64,000 nt of DNA, taken from the NCBI GenBank assembly GCA_036874045.1, contig CM072339.1, positions 19,785,501 to 19,849,500 on the forward strand. The letters run 5' to 3'. This document shows positions 1 to 11,440 of the stretch, in pieces (within the stretch, counting starts at the first letter, position 1; each line of letters opens with the position of its first letter). The DNA comes from Cymodocea nodosa (Eukaryota; Streptophyta; Magnoliopsida; Alismatales; Cymodoceaceae). Below the pieces are notes generated by a model. That model saw only the letters and a list, made by a program, of their open reading frames with translations. It searched no databases and was not told the origin of the DNA. The position numbers were made by a program, and so were the translations under genes.

Positions 1-404
1 GGAAGAAGGCATAAGCCATTTAAAAAATGTTGCCATTCTCAGGTTTAATTTCTCATGGATCGATGATAATAACACAAAATTGTATTTCTTGACAAAGTTC
101 AAATCTTTATGACAACATATTCTTATTAATTTAAAAGATAAAACAAATCTTAGAGTGCGTTGGTCATCTATTTTATTTGATAAATGAGATTCTAAAGTTG
201 AACCTGTACAAAAACACTACCAATATGAAAAAGAAGAAGAAGCAATAATACTAAACCCTTTCTAATCTAATCTAAAGTCCTATCATTACTAAAGTTTGTT
301 GGAGCATAATTAACGAAATACCGAAACCACCCCTCCATAGGATCCGGTAAACCCTCACTATCGCCCTACTCCGACCTGTCCCGATGCGTAATTTCTTCGA
401 AAAC

Positions 405-412
405 CTATAAAT
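405..412 (+). promoter_or_regulatory. TATA box of the 475-924 gene
   Basis: CTATAAAT lies 63-70 bp before the ATG at 475, a normal plant TATA-to-start distance with a short leader of roughly 40 bases. The rest of 1-404 is AT-rich and shows no other feature I can support. Confidence 0.55.
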
Positions 413-474
413 TCGACTCATCCGCCTCTTCCATTCCCACCACCGACCCTAGCGTTGGAATTCCTCCTTCCGCT

Positions 475-924
475 ATGGATAAGCTCAAGCCATCTACCTG
501 CTTCTCCTGCTGCTTCCGGGGAAGCGTCGACGACGACGTCGACTCGCTGCCCCTCGACGACGACACCCACCGGCCGTCCTCCCTTATCCACTCCCCTGCC
601 TGGATCCGCTCCAAGGCACAGGACCTAACCGACATTAAGGGAAAGTGCCGCGGGTTCGTGTCCCGGATCAGGAGGTGCGGCAACAACGGCCGGAGGCGTC
701 ACCACCATTCCGTGGACTTCAGGTACGATCCGTTCAGCTACGCGCTCAACTTCGACGAGGGCCCGGTCTTCGACGACGACGGGGAGATCTCCCCCGCAGG
801 TTACAGGTACCGGAGCTTCTCCTCGAGGTTGCCGCCTTCTCCGACAAAGCAGGCGGCGATACAGAAAAAGGCAGCGGCGGCGGCGGCGGCGGTGGTTCCG
901 TCCAAGGAAACGATGTGCACTTAG
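475..924 (+). CDS. Small plant-specific protein of unknown function (149 aa, intronless)
   Basis: An uninterrupted GC-rich reading frame in an AT-rich setting, with a TATA box placed correctly upstream. The protein has a Cys cluster near the N-terminus (CFSCCF, residues 9-14), an acidic stretch (residues 19-30), a basic segment with three His (about 62-78) and then the motif DFRYDPFSYALNFDEG (residues 81-96). That motif is shared by a family of short, intronless angiosperm proteins without a defined biochemical role. The C-terminal third is Ser/Pro-rich with an alanine run (about 133-140). There is no signal peptide and no membrane segment. The motif and codon use make me confident that it is a gene; the function is unknown to me. 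The overlapping frame 645-1139 is a shadow. Confidence 0.8.
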   Translation: MDKLKPSTCFSCCFRGSVDDDVDSLPLDDDTHRPSSLIHSPAWIRSKAQDLTDIKGKCRGFVSRIRRCGNNGRRRHHHSVDFRYDPFSYALNFDEGPVFDDDGEISPAGYRYRSFSSRLPPSPTKQAAIQKKAAAAAAAVVPSKETMCT

Positions 925-2453
925 GCGGAGAATGTCGGATCCGATTACCGGAAGTAGTGCCGCCGGATCTTACTTCTTCCCTCTCTTCCTTTTTGGATAA
1001 TCGTGATCTGATGATTGCACAAGAAACGTCATGGGAAAGGCTGGGATGTTTTTTTTTACAACGGTTTTTTTTTTTTCTCGTCGGGATTCGAATCCCTAAC
1101 AGAATTTTTTTTTTTTTTTTGGTAATAATCCCTAACTGAAGTTATATGTATATATATATTATTATTTTTAATTATTCTAGCTGAATTATATTGGTTAAAA
1201 CGGCTTCGTTGGCATATAAATTGAGGAGAATGTATTAAAATACCGTTCGACGTTCCTAAAAAAATTTTTAATCCCTTTTTCATAAAAATTAGTATATAAA
1301 CACCATCTTATTAAAAAATATTAGCATTACCTGGCCTAGGTTGTTCAAAAAATATGCTTTCTCCAAAGAACTGCATTTTTGACAAAAGCAAAATTGGATT
1401 TGTGTGCTGTTTTTTTAAAAATAAATAAATAAATAATGGTGGTGTTGATTTGAATCCAATTTTTTTAAAATAATAGCAGTACTTTATTTAGATTTGAATT
1501 TAACACTTTTTTCTTAAAGATCTTATAAGATATAAGATAAAAAAAAAAGAAAAGATCAACTTCATTTGCTGTTAGTTTGCTTTTCTTTAGAGTATTTTGA
1601 TACCTCAGAGAGGATAGGTTTTTGGTACGTGGAAGGAGTCAGCTCCAGGTAAGGATTAGTCAGCAATCATTGATTAATTATTTTGCTTATTCATTCAAGT
1701 CAAATCAATATGACGGGTGGCGCCATTAAAGAAAAGAAGATGATGAGGGGTGAGTGAGTGGTCAATTGGGAGATGCACCCAAACATCGACCAACCGTCGG
1801 CACCGTTTTGGTCGGTTGCCGTGTGTGTGAGGTGAAGAAGGAAGAAGCAGGCAGCGGAAGGGAGGAGATGGATGGATGGATCTTGGGTAGTAGGGAAGGG
1901 CTCGCCATTTGCCAAAACCTTTGGTTTGTTTGTCTGTGGATCACAAGAGAACAAATGCATGTGGTAGATGGTATGTCCCTGTTTCGATTATTTTCTGATG
2001 GGAACATGTGAATTGTAACTACCTTTGTGTGATTTGTCTTTCTGATCGTGTTTCTCTGATAAAATAATCTCATTGTAATATGCCAAGGCTCACATCCCAA
2101 AAGTTATATCAGACGCGTTTCATCTGGTTATCGAGGAAACTCTTGGGTCAGTAATCGACTGGTTTGCAGAGAGACCTCTCTGTTGCAATCGATGACATGA
2201 TCGGTAGATTTCCTTTTGTTGTTCACGATTACGGAGGATTCCAACTGTTGTCAAGAAAAAGAAAAAAAAAAGATTAGGTTGATGTGATTATTTTAACACT
2301 CCCTTTTGCTTGTATTTCTTTTAATAAAATCATTTTCCAACCCTCTCTCTTTTAGAATCATTTTTCGTATCCTACAAGTACTCTTTCTCGATCCTTGCCC
2401 TTTATATAATAACTCATCTGTCTTTATAAAATGCGTTTGTTTGCAATGTTTCT
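925..2453. other. Gene-free interval with homopolymer runs
   Basis: Contains the 3' end of the preceding transcription unit, T and A runs (near 1050-1120 and 2256-2270) and a purine-rich patch at about 1820-1880. Short open frames at 1700-2100 on both strands show no protein-like features. At 1079-1096 there is a tRNA T-arm-like string, but no tRNA can be folded around it. Nothing else is supported. Confidence 0.5.
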
Positions 2454-2965
2454 TTTAATCTTTTCTTCTTCTTCTTCTTCTTCTTCTTCTTCTTCTTCTA
2501 CTCACCCTCGTCGCATCCTTCTTTCGTTCGTTGATCCTTCTTCCACTCGCCATCGTCACATCGTTCTTCTTCTACCCAAACTCGTCGCGTCCTCTATCAG
2601 TCGATTGGTGGAACACAACTGTTACTTGCACGCTGTTCTTCTTCTTCTACTCACCCTCGTCGCATCCCTCTTTCGTTCGTCGATCCTTCTTCCACTCGCC
2701 ATCGTCACATCGTTCTTCTACTCGCGCATCGTCATCTTCCGTTGATTAGAAGGTGCACCATCGTCTTCTGCCCGCCTCAAGCCACATCATTCGTCTTCTT
2801 ACCCAGACTCGTCGCGTCCTCCATATCGGTGGAACACAACTCTTACTTGCACGCTATCATCTTCCATTAATCAGAGGGTGCACCGTCGTCTTTTGCTCTC
2901 ATCAAGTCGCACCATTCTTCTTCTGCCCGAACCCATCACGTCGAATTGTGGAATGCAGTTGCTGA
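2454..2965. repeat. CTT microsatellite followed by degenerate 125-227 bp direct repeats
   Basis: A (CTT)n tract covers about 2463-2499. It runs into blocks that recur: the segment from 2501 returns at 2650 (offset 149) with only a few changes over about 85 bp. The segment from 2581 returns at 2808 (offset 227). The segment from about 2742 returns at about 2867 (offset 125). All copies are CT-rich on this strand with repeated CGTCGC cores. The open frames across it (2431-2965) are products of the repeat, not genes. Confidence 0.8.
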
Positions 2966-3124
2966 TCAGAACCTTCCGCTCATCCAACTGTTGATCCCAA
3001 CTATTTATTGCTCAAAGCTAAATTTTTGCATTTAACCACCTCGTAGAGGTCAGCTGTCCACATTATTTATGTCATTATTTTTTTTATTCTGGTTCATTCT
3101 CATTACTTTCATCTGAAAATGTTT

Positions 3125-3845
3125 CCTATGGAAGATGCTGTTAGAAATGCTGAATTTATAGTCTCCAGTTGAGTAATTTTATGAGGGAAGATTACGTCCC
3201 AGTCAATATTTATAGAGAGACTCGATCTCTTACTAAACGTGGATCTAAAGCATTTTACAAAAGCTTCAAAGATGAGACTATAAAAGAATCAGTGAATTTA
3301 CCGTCGATAAGGAGAGACATGATGATGTGATTTTTCCTAGATGTAGCATTTGTTACTTTGTGAAAGAAGGACGTATTTAAATCTCCTTCTTTGAGCCATT
3401 GAATGCAAAAGCGTTGCTTCTTCTAATCCATTTTCTCTGCAATTGATCAAGACCAGTTTCTAATTTTCATTTTCAAAGTCTTTGAGTTTTCTAGCTAGCA
3501 GAAGTAAAGTGTTGTCTAAATAAAAAATAGACAGTAAAGTTTGTTTAACCAAATCATCAAAACCTTCTTTCGGCCGCTAAGATTTATAAAATTTAAAGGG
3601 TATTCCGATCTTTGGACAGCTATCTAGAAATATTGGAATATGATCAGAGATTATTCTAGCCCTGCCAAAACACAAGGCTCTAGGGAAGGTAGTAGATTCA
3701 CAATTTTTTAAGACTAAAAATATGTCAAGCTTAGACGGAGTAGGTGGGGATTGAGAATTTGTCCAAGTATATTTAAAGTTAGTTGGGGGAAAATCAGTGA
3801 GTATATTTAAAGTATCTTGATTAGAATATCATCCGTGCACACTTC
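3125..3845 (-). mobile_element. Truncated L1-type LINE (end of endonuclease to start of reverse transcriptase)
   Basis: Read on the minus strand, the segment contains the landmarks of a plant L1-like ORF2 in order. First is a YTWTN-type motif followed by KLDIFLV (about 3720-3780). Then comes the endonuclease motif SDHIPIFL (about 3610-3645), the linker motif GDLNTSFFH (3360-3386), and a DWD.IFP-like stretch near 3170-3200 that precedes the RT domain. Frameshifts and stops break the frame, and the RT catalytic region is absent. This is a dead, truncated copy. Family assignment rests on the motif order. Confidence 0.8.
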
Positions 3846-5583
3846 TAAAATGACACAACCATTATTTACCCATAGACTAGCATCCTGTGACAATGTTATT
3901 AATATTTCGAAACAACCTAAGAGGTTTCAGCTTAACGATATTTGCCTTTCAAGTCACCTTTATATAGATGAAGGCATTCTTAACATGTAGTTAATAAGTA
4001 TTAATTTGTAGCCTAACTAAAATCATTTTGAGTAAATTATCTTGGTACTTTCATGAGTAACTGTATTCTTATATGTTTCAGCTTATCGATAATTTGTTTA
4101 CTAATTGTATTCTTATATGTTTGATTTATTAAATTCAAATTATAATTGTAATTTGTTAAGTTGGATAAATTACTTCAATATCATGATTCTCATAAGTTTA
4201 AATGAGAAGAACAAATAGAGGTCCTAACTTTTTTGTCCACTACAATGCAAGCATGCTATGATATAGCATTTCCTCCTAAATAAAGTATTCACAATATTGG
4301 ATATTTAGGAAGTCAAGTATTAGGATTATTAAAGTCTAATTTTAACGATGAAAAATCATAAGTTAAAGTCAATACACTTAATCGATTAATTAAAATTAAA
4401 TTACCCAAGTATAGTTGAACAATCATATAAAACAATCAAAAATAGTTAAACAGTTTGGTAAAGTATCTATTGTTTTTCGAACAGTTTAATAAAGTATCCA
4501 TAATTTTCTAGACAGTTTGGTAAAATATTCACAGTTTTTCAGATAATTAAATAAAACATCTAACAGTAACTTTGAATAGGTCTCGGTTAAGTAAGATAAA
4601 CTTTTCAACTCGTTATACTTATAAGAGTTTCAGTATTTTTGGTAGAACCATATCTAGAATATATTGTAAATTTTTATTAAATGATTTTTCTTAATTAATG
4701 CAAACTATATATATTATTTACTTATTAATATGATAATTCTATTGAAATTTTCTAAATCAAAAATTTGTAGAATTAAACATGTTTATGTAAAAATTATCTA
4801 CAACTACTATTTCTATTGTTGAACAATTTAATTGAAGAATATCAACTAGCTGCAGCTTTTAAAAATAGAAATAATTGATTTACGATATACTTCAAATGAA
4901 AACATGTCATGTAATATCGAAAAACAATATCTATAATATTTGGAAATATATGAAAGTCTTAAGGGTAATATTAATTGAAAATTACAAAAAAAAACATATA
5001 TTACGAAATGAAGCATTCAAGGGAAAAAGGCTGAAGGTTGTACTCATGCATATTTCAAAGACTATTGTTAAAGTCTTCTTTCACGTTTACTGTGATCTTT
5101 ACCAGATTGTGGTAAGAGCTGCAAAGTTAGTGCCTTGCATCTAAGGTTGGGGCCTTGGTGGTAAGGTGGATGTCTCCTAAAATCACAAGGTTAGGACGAC
5201 ATTGTAAAGGTTTAGTGTGCAACCTGAAAATATCATTGTAATGGAGTTATAGCTCTTTAAAGGTTAGGTATTTACTTGGAAAATATCATCTCGGTGAAAA
5301 ATCTCAAGAGTAAGGTCTTGAGGAGTGAACTAGTTCTTTTTAAGTGAACCACTACAAAAATTCTCGTGTGCACTTGTGTTTTTTTTTTTTTTCAGCTCTA
5401 TAGTTGATATTTGCTTCGTTTATCTAGGTAGTGATGGTTTAATTTAAAGTAAAATTATAAAATTTCACCATTCACCCCTCTTCTATTCTAATAAAGTCAA
5501 CAATCTTTTCAAGTATTCAAAACATGTTAAATGATAATTGAAGGGTATGTTTTGACACTTGTAGGATGATGTTTGGCACATTT
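3846..5583. other. AT-rich interval without genes
   Basis: No protein-like frame. It holds the 31-bp tandem repeat listed separately (4450-4565). The 89-codon frame at 4875-5144 has AT-driven composition and no recognisable motif, so I do not call it. Confidence 0.5.
4450..4565. repeat. 31-bp tandem repeat, three copies plus a partial
   Basis: Units begin at 4450, 4481 and 4512 with ACAGTTTGGTAAA or a close variant, each 31 bp long. A decayed partial unit follows at 4543. Unit-to-unit differences are scattered substitutions. Confidence 0.75.
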
Positions 5584-5925
5584 TTGAGATTACGTCAAAT
5601 ACTCAAAGGGAGGAATCTTTTATATGATAGTCGATGGCTTGCTATTGAAGAACGGGTTAAAGGTTTTCTTCAGATGTTAAGTCACAGACAAAAAAAATAG
5701 AAATTCTTCAAGTAACCTTACAACATTCAAGACCAACAATTAGCAAATGCATTTATCGTGTTTCGAACGCAATAATTGCATAGGCACCAAATGTCATACA
5801 GTTTTTAAAAGACATTCTTAAGTATATGTCGTTCTTCAGAGATGAAATTGACGTATTAAATGAATCACATATTCGTTACTTAGTAGATAGAACTGCACGT
5901 ATTGCATTTAAATGTGGCTAAGATG
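5584..5925 (+). mobile_element. PIF/Harbinger transposase relic (N-terminal helix-turn-helix part)
   Basis: The plus strand reads, from 5584, a stretch with the pattern LRLRQIL..LL then IEERVKGFLQMLSH. After a stop at about 5698 and a frame change come LQHSRPTISKCIYRV and, after one more stop, an AP.VI..L segment. This order matches the region before the catalytic domain of plant PIF/Harbinger transposases (VEE..A.FL..L.H, then F..S..T(I/V)S..F..V). The DDE catalytic part does not follow, and several stops make it non-functional. Confidence 0.75.
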
Positions 5926-7021
5926 CAAAGAAAATAAAACAAAATGTGCTTGGTGTTTGTTTATTTCCAAATGAGATTCATTTTTACTTGTGCTGTATGG
6001 GAAGGCACAACACATGATTGTAAAGGTCTTCAAACGCGCGACATCTGATCTCTGTCATAATTTTTCTTTCCCTCCTAAAGGTCAGTATTGCATAATTAAT
6101 GCTAATTACATTACTGTTCACTTGTTTGATTATGTCGATTAACTCTATATGTTAAATGCAAGCAATACTATCTTGTTGGTTCTAGATTTCTTCCTTTTAC
6201 TTTTTCCCATCTTACAAGCATACAGATGAGCCTTTAAGAGGATTTTAAATAGAGTATCATATTTGACTTTAATATAATGTTAAAATATAAGCATCTAATT
6301 CAAAACTAATTAACTAACTCATTTTTTACTGGTTTTGATGAGTCTACGTAGGACTATTTTTTCTCCTATTAAACATGTTAAAATGAAGATATCCATCTCA
6401 AAATCAATTGCCTATGAGTGGAGAGGTCAATTTTTGATGTAAACATATTTTTATTTTTTGACTAACCGACCATCTTTTCCAACACCGAGGATCATGCGAT
6501 AGTGGATTGTGGACAAATAAAGACAAACATAATTGACAAGAAATTATATAATTTATGTAATCATATTTTAATTTATTATAATTATATATTATTTATTATA
6601 TTATAAGTCTGTATCATTTTCTATTTGTTTTTGAAGAAGTGTGAGATGAAAAACGAAAAAAAAAAAAAACATTTTTTTAACATGAAAGAAAACGGTAAGA
6701 AATTCTCTATCGTTTCCTTTCTCCTTATTCTTTGTTATTCCTCGATCACACAAACTCCATTTAAAGGTGTGGACTTTTAGGTGCGCTGAGGTTTTCTTCT
6801 TGTATATAATAAATATATATTCTTCTTTCATTTAACTTGAAAAGAAAACAAGGACTTGTAGGTGCACTCGCTCGATCCATCGTAAACTTACCATTCAAAC
6901 ATTCCTACCATTCTCCCCCCATGTGCATGCAAGCACTTATAAGCGCCGACGACCACTGGAGACGAAGACCGGCAACGGCCACCGTTTTAGTTAATTTGCT
7001 TAAGAAGAAGCAAGCAAATTA
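5926..7021. other. Upstream region of the proline-rich gene
   Basis: Mostly AT-rich with no gene. A small open frame (6837-7022, 61 codons) ends on TAA whose last two bases form the start of the next frame's ATG (TAATG). It could be an upstream ORF in the leader. A possible TATA element, CTTATAAGC, lies at about 6935-6943, which would put transcription start downstream of the 6837 ATG and remove that uORF from the message. Confidence 0.35.
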
Positions 7022-7393
7022 ATGAGGTCTCCATTTCCTCCTCATGGAACTCCTGGAGCACCTCCACCTGGACCACCTCATCGCCCACTAGGTCCTCCAC
7101 CACCTCATCAGCCATTTGACCCCGCTCCTCCGCCGCCACCGCTCCACATACCATTTGGTCCTCCACCCCCGTCGCCTTATAATCCACCGGTTCCTCCACC
7201 TCTAGCCCCCCCTCCAGAAGAAAAGCACCACCGTCAGCCACCTCCACCTCCGCCCTTTGCAGAACCCCCTCGCCCATCACTGTTCGATGGTCCGCTGGTC
7301 GGTAGCCTTCCACCTCCTCCATGCGATCTTCCTTGGCCTCCGCCCGGACCGCCTGCTCTGCGTGGCTTTCCTCCTCCGCCCCCTCCGCCATGA
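7022..7393 (+). CDS. Small proline-rich protein (123 aa)
   Basis: The reading frame starts at ATG 7022 and is about 45 percent proline, in PPP/PPPP blocks separated by Gly, His, Phe and Leu. It ends with a run of prolines before TGA. Base composition jumps to GC-rich exactly across the frame. There is no signal peptide, no SPPPP extensin repeat and no membrane anchor, so a secreted cell-wall protein is not supported. A cytosolic or nuclear scaffold with SH3/WW-type binding is possible but speculative. The antisense frame (6987-7544) is a by-product of the proline codons. An alternative is that this is one exon of a longer gene. Expression evidence would be decisive. Confidence 0.55.
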   Translation: MRSPFPPHGTPGAPPPGPPHRPLGPPPPHQPFDPAPPPPPLHIPFGPPPPSPYNPPVPPPLAPPPEEKHHRQPPPPPPFAEPPRPSLFDGPLVGSLPPPPCDLPWPPPGPPALRGFPPPPPPP

Positions 7394-8593
7394 GCACGCA
7401 TGCATATATATACATGTGTCGATGTGATCGTCCTCGGGCTTGGGGTGACGTAGACCAAGCACTGCGAAAACGTGTTTGCTCAACGCTGGCGCTTTTCTTT
7501 TTCTTTTTCTCCTTTTGGTAATTTAGTCCGTAGTTAACACGCATGCTTAATTACGTGTGTTCTTAGGCTTAATCATGTAGGTCTTGTTCAAAGTCCACAT
7601 GGCGACGTACGTAGACGTTAAGGGCCGGTGTGGGCCGTGTGGCATCGTGTTAGTGTTTGTAGATCAATAATAATAACCTTTTATATATGTATCGGTAGTT
7701 ATCTTTCACAATGAGTCTGCATCCGCTCTCGTCAATGATATGTATGCTACATACAATATTACATATGAACGTACAAGTGATTCATATATACATATAGGAA
7801 TATTTGGTGAAGTTGTAAAGGAAGAATACATCCGAGTGACGATTTACCTACACCTGGGCTTCATGATTTAATTCCCCAGGCGAAATGAATGGACCCAAAG
7901 AGAATTAAGTTTAAACTTGTTCTTCTCTCAAACTTATTGAACAATTAATCTTTCCTGCTGGTCCACTTGCAAGTTTCCCTGTGCACGAGGTTAGAGGAAA
8001 TTGTGCAAACGTTGAAGACCGTCCTTTCGGTGAATGTCTTCTCCCAATTAAATCAAACTTGCCCTTTCCAGCTGAAACGGAAGGCCTGTTACGCTCTCAA
8101 GATAAGAAAATTTATTGTTCCATCCATTACTGTCTGTACACATGGTATGAATATATATATACAAATTTCAAACTATTCGTCCGATGAACAACTCTACTTA
8201 ATTCTTTATCCAAAAAAATAGGAAAGAAACAGCTCCAGCTGAGTCAAAACTAGCACATGAAGAGAAATCTGTGACATATTATTTATTAATCTTGATCATT
8301 TACTATCACTTTAATACAGCTCCATCAAAAAATAGTCGTACAATTAAGAATCCCCTTGCCCGGTCGCAACCACCACACATACGTTGATATGCCATTCTTA
8401 TAATGGTAATAAGAGGAGGAGGAGACCTTGCAGAAAAGAAGAAGAAGAGCGAGGACAAAGCAAGCGCCCATGATGGAGGCGAACCAGTAGGGGAGGGGAA
8501 GATCTCCGAGTGTCGGACACTCACGGGAAAGTAGGGATCCAATTTTGCGGCCAGTGCCGGCGTCCCCGAGACCCGAACTGGGTCGGTTGAGAT
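7394..8593. other. Intergenic and leader region before HPAT
   Basis: No gene-like frame on either strand. The short frames at 7967-8221 are AT-rich and lack motifs. GC content rises from about 8430, which is probably the 5' untranslated region of the HPAT gene. Confidence 0.45.
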
Positions 8594-11440
8594 ATGGGCT
8601 GCGAGAACGCCTTCTACCCCCTTCTGATCAGCTTCTCGGTGGCGCTGGTCACCTACAACGTCCTCATCTTCTCCACCACAAACCTCAGGCCCGACTTCCC
8701 CGGCCAGGACACCGTCGCAATCGTCGACCCTGTCATCAAGATGCCCATGGATCATCCTTTGAGGAGGGGGAGAGGCGGGCTGCCCAAGGGTCCGCTCTTC
8801 CACACGGCGGTGACGGCAACGGCTACCGTCTACAACACTTGGCAGTGTAGGGTCATGTACTACTGGTTCAAGAAGTTCAAGGACCGGCCGGGGTCTGACA
8901 TGGGGGGATTCACGAGGATTCTCCACTCCGGCAAGCCGGACGAACACATGGATGAGATACCCACCTTTGTTGCCCAGCCTCTTCCTGAGGGCATGGATAA
9001 GGTACAATGATTGATTTAAAGTTAGCTTCTTCTTCTTCTTCTTCTATCGACTCCCCAATTTGGTTGATTACAAGGTAATGATGGTTCGATCATCCTCTGA
9101 TCTTAAAGGGGTCCAAGTCTATCGTTTTTATGCTTTTGATAATTAGAACTTGAATAACTCTTACTTGCTTATGATATTGCTTTTTAATTTTCTTACTCAG
9201 GGTTTTGTTGTTCTCAATAGGCCATGGGCCTTTGTGCAGTGGCTTGAGAAGGCAGATATAAAAGAAGAGTAAGAACGTAGTTAAATTTTTGTACCAGAAA
9301 TAACGTGCCTCACATTTATCTTTGATTTTCTAGATTTAACTTTTTCCAAATTCTGGTGGAATGGCTGATGTTTTTCACAGCTACATCCTAATGGCAGAGC
9401 CTGACCATATCATTGTTAGACCTATACCCAATTTAGCAAGAGATGATCTTGCTGCCGCTTTCCCTTTCTTCTATATTGATCCAAAAAGGAATGAAAGAAT
9501 TCTACGAAGATTTTTCCCTGACAATGAACGCCCCATTACAGATGTTGACCCCATTGGAAACTCTCCGGTCATCATTAAGAAGGTCTGTTCTTGTCCCGTT
9601 CTTTCTTCACTATGTTTCTCCATTTCCTTTTGAGATTTGGACCTCATATCGCCTTTTGAAATGCCTCTAGGATTCTCTTAGGACGATTGCTCCAACATGG
9701 CTGAATGTGTCTCTAGAAATGAAGAAGGACCCCGAAGCAGACAAGGAATTTGGTTGGGTACTTGAGATGTGAGGATTCACATGAACCAGTATTTCCTGAA
9801 CATACCATACACTTACCAGCCATTCGGATATGATTCGTGGTTCTTGCACCTATGATTATTCCTCACATATTTTTAAAAGGAAAATTATAGGTTTCACATG
9901 GAAAACTACTTTAAAAGTGTTGCCTTGTTCAACTGAACAGGAACTTTGTGTTAAACATTTGTTTCAGGTATGGCTATGCTGTTGCTTCTGCTCTCCACGG
10001 TGTTGGGAATGTATTGCACAAAGAGTTCATGATTCAGGTAGATTATCTTCATCCTTAATTTATGCAGTATTTTCTATAAAATGCATTGCTAATCAAGGAA
10101 AATGTTTTTAATGTTTCAGCCTCCGTGGGACTTGGTGCTTAGTAATACATACATTATTCATTATACGTATGGATGTGACTACGACTTAACGGTACTTATG
10201 CCTGTTCCCCTGGATTATTTCTTGTTTTCATGAAATAACAAGAACTTTTATGATCTATTTTATATGATCTTCAGTAGAACAGGATAAGTTTTACAAAAGA
10301 AATCATATTTTTTAAAGTGTCCATTCCTTTCAACTGAAATGCATGGATGGTGTCACTGGTATGACAGTTTCATCCAGGAATGGAATTGATGCTTGATTGT
10401 AAATATTCATCATATAGTCTAAACAGGACTTTCCAAGTACTACTTGAAAATCTAAATGAAGACATTTAAAATCAAGGTACCGATGTAGCTGTTGATAGCT
10501 TTTTTTGTATAATTGTTGTTTTGATTTGCAACTTTCAGGGAAAAGCAACACCAGGAAAGTTTGGGGAATGGAGGTTTGACAAGAGATCATACACGGAAAA
10601 ACCACCCCCAAGAAATCTTGCAATGCCGCCTAATGGGGTCCCAGAAAGTGTGGTATGATAATAATGTGCACTTCATAGTTTTGTTAATCTTTGGAATTTC
10701 AACATATGATAGAAGAGTTTTGCCCAATTCCCCACCCAAGTTTTCTGAATTCAAACTCTTGATGATGATCCACTTTTTTTACTATCCAATCATCATAACT
10801 TCTTTGATTATTATTATCGATTAGTCTGCTATTCCAATTGGGGCCTCAACCTTTCTGTCAGCCTGTAACCTGTAACTGTAATGAAATTTTTTGAAATGTT
10901 TTTTATTATTTGATTTTTTTCATTTCTTCTGTTTTCTGGATTATTTTTAAAATAATGGTAGTATTGAATTCAGAGCAGGCTCCATATGTTGGTATTAGTC
11001 TGGATCACTACTAAATCAGAAAAATTAATCCAATTGTTATTATTATCATTGTCCTGCAGAATCTCTTGCTGCGATCCTTTTTGGAAAGCTACATTTCCTT
11101 TCATAATTATTTTCTAATATAATGATTTTTATATATTTTGTCAAGTGAAGATGATCTTGAGCAGGATGTGATTTAAATAACATTGTAGATTCCATTCATT
11201 GTCCTTGGTAATTAGTGACAAGCATTGCCTGAGAGGGTGAAACCATGTCCTGAAATTATGTTGAGACATCTCTAGTCTGACATGCAAAACATTCATAAAA
11301 TCTGGAATCAAAGAATTTATTATAGCATGCATGCATTCTCTGTAAATCAAGATTGATACTCAGCTTGTACTCATTTCCAGGTGACTCTACTGAAAATGAT
11401 AAATGAAGCAACAGCAAACATTCCTAATTGGGGATCCTAA
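8594..11440 (+). CDS. HPAT: Hydroxyproline O-arabinosyltransferase (8 exons, 363 aa)
   Basis: Exons: 8594-9001, 9201-9268, 9381-9582, 9671-9768, 9968-10037, 10120-10191, 10539-10652 and 11381-11440 (TAA). All introns are GT..AG, the phases join cleanly, and the total of 1092 nt gives 363 aa, the usual size of the family. Residues about 8-27 form the signal anchor of a type II Golgi protein. Then follow a VDP.IKMP stem motif, FHTAVTA, YNTWQCRVMYYWFKK, the DxD-like MAEPDHI (163-169), NLARDDLAAAFPFFYIDP, IGNSPVII, IAPTW, FGWVLEM and WRFDKRSY near the end. The family (CAZy GT95, Arabidopsis HPAT1-3) adds the first arabinofuranose to hydroxyproline in extensins and CLE peptides in the cis-Golgi. 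Nothing is broken. Which HPAT paralogue it is cannot be decided here. The 3' ends of HPAT and the SET gene face each other, 2.1 kb apart. Confidence 0.95.

Noticed and set aside
1079-1096. tRNA T-arm-like string (GGGATTCGAATCCC) suggesting a tRNA gene or SINE
   Set aside because: No acceptor, D-arm or anticodon arm can be placed around it, and no A box lies at the right distance.
645-1139. 164-codon plus frame overlapping the first gene
   Set aside because: Shadow of the GC-rich 475-924 gene. It ends in homopolymer-coded Phe runs and lacks any motif.
2431-2965. Ser/Leu-rich frames of 70-104 codons
   Set aside because: They follow the CTT microsatellite and its degenerate repeats in several frames at once.
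6987-7544. 185-codon minus-strand frame rich in Glu, Val and Gly
   Set aside because: It is the antisense of the proline-rich frame. Proline codons read backwards give Gly/Glu/Val-rich text, and there is no independent support.
8306-9007. 233-codon minus frame opposite HPAT exon 1
   Set aside because: Antisense to a certain coding exon. It has no recognisable domain and runs into poly-Phe.
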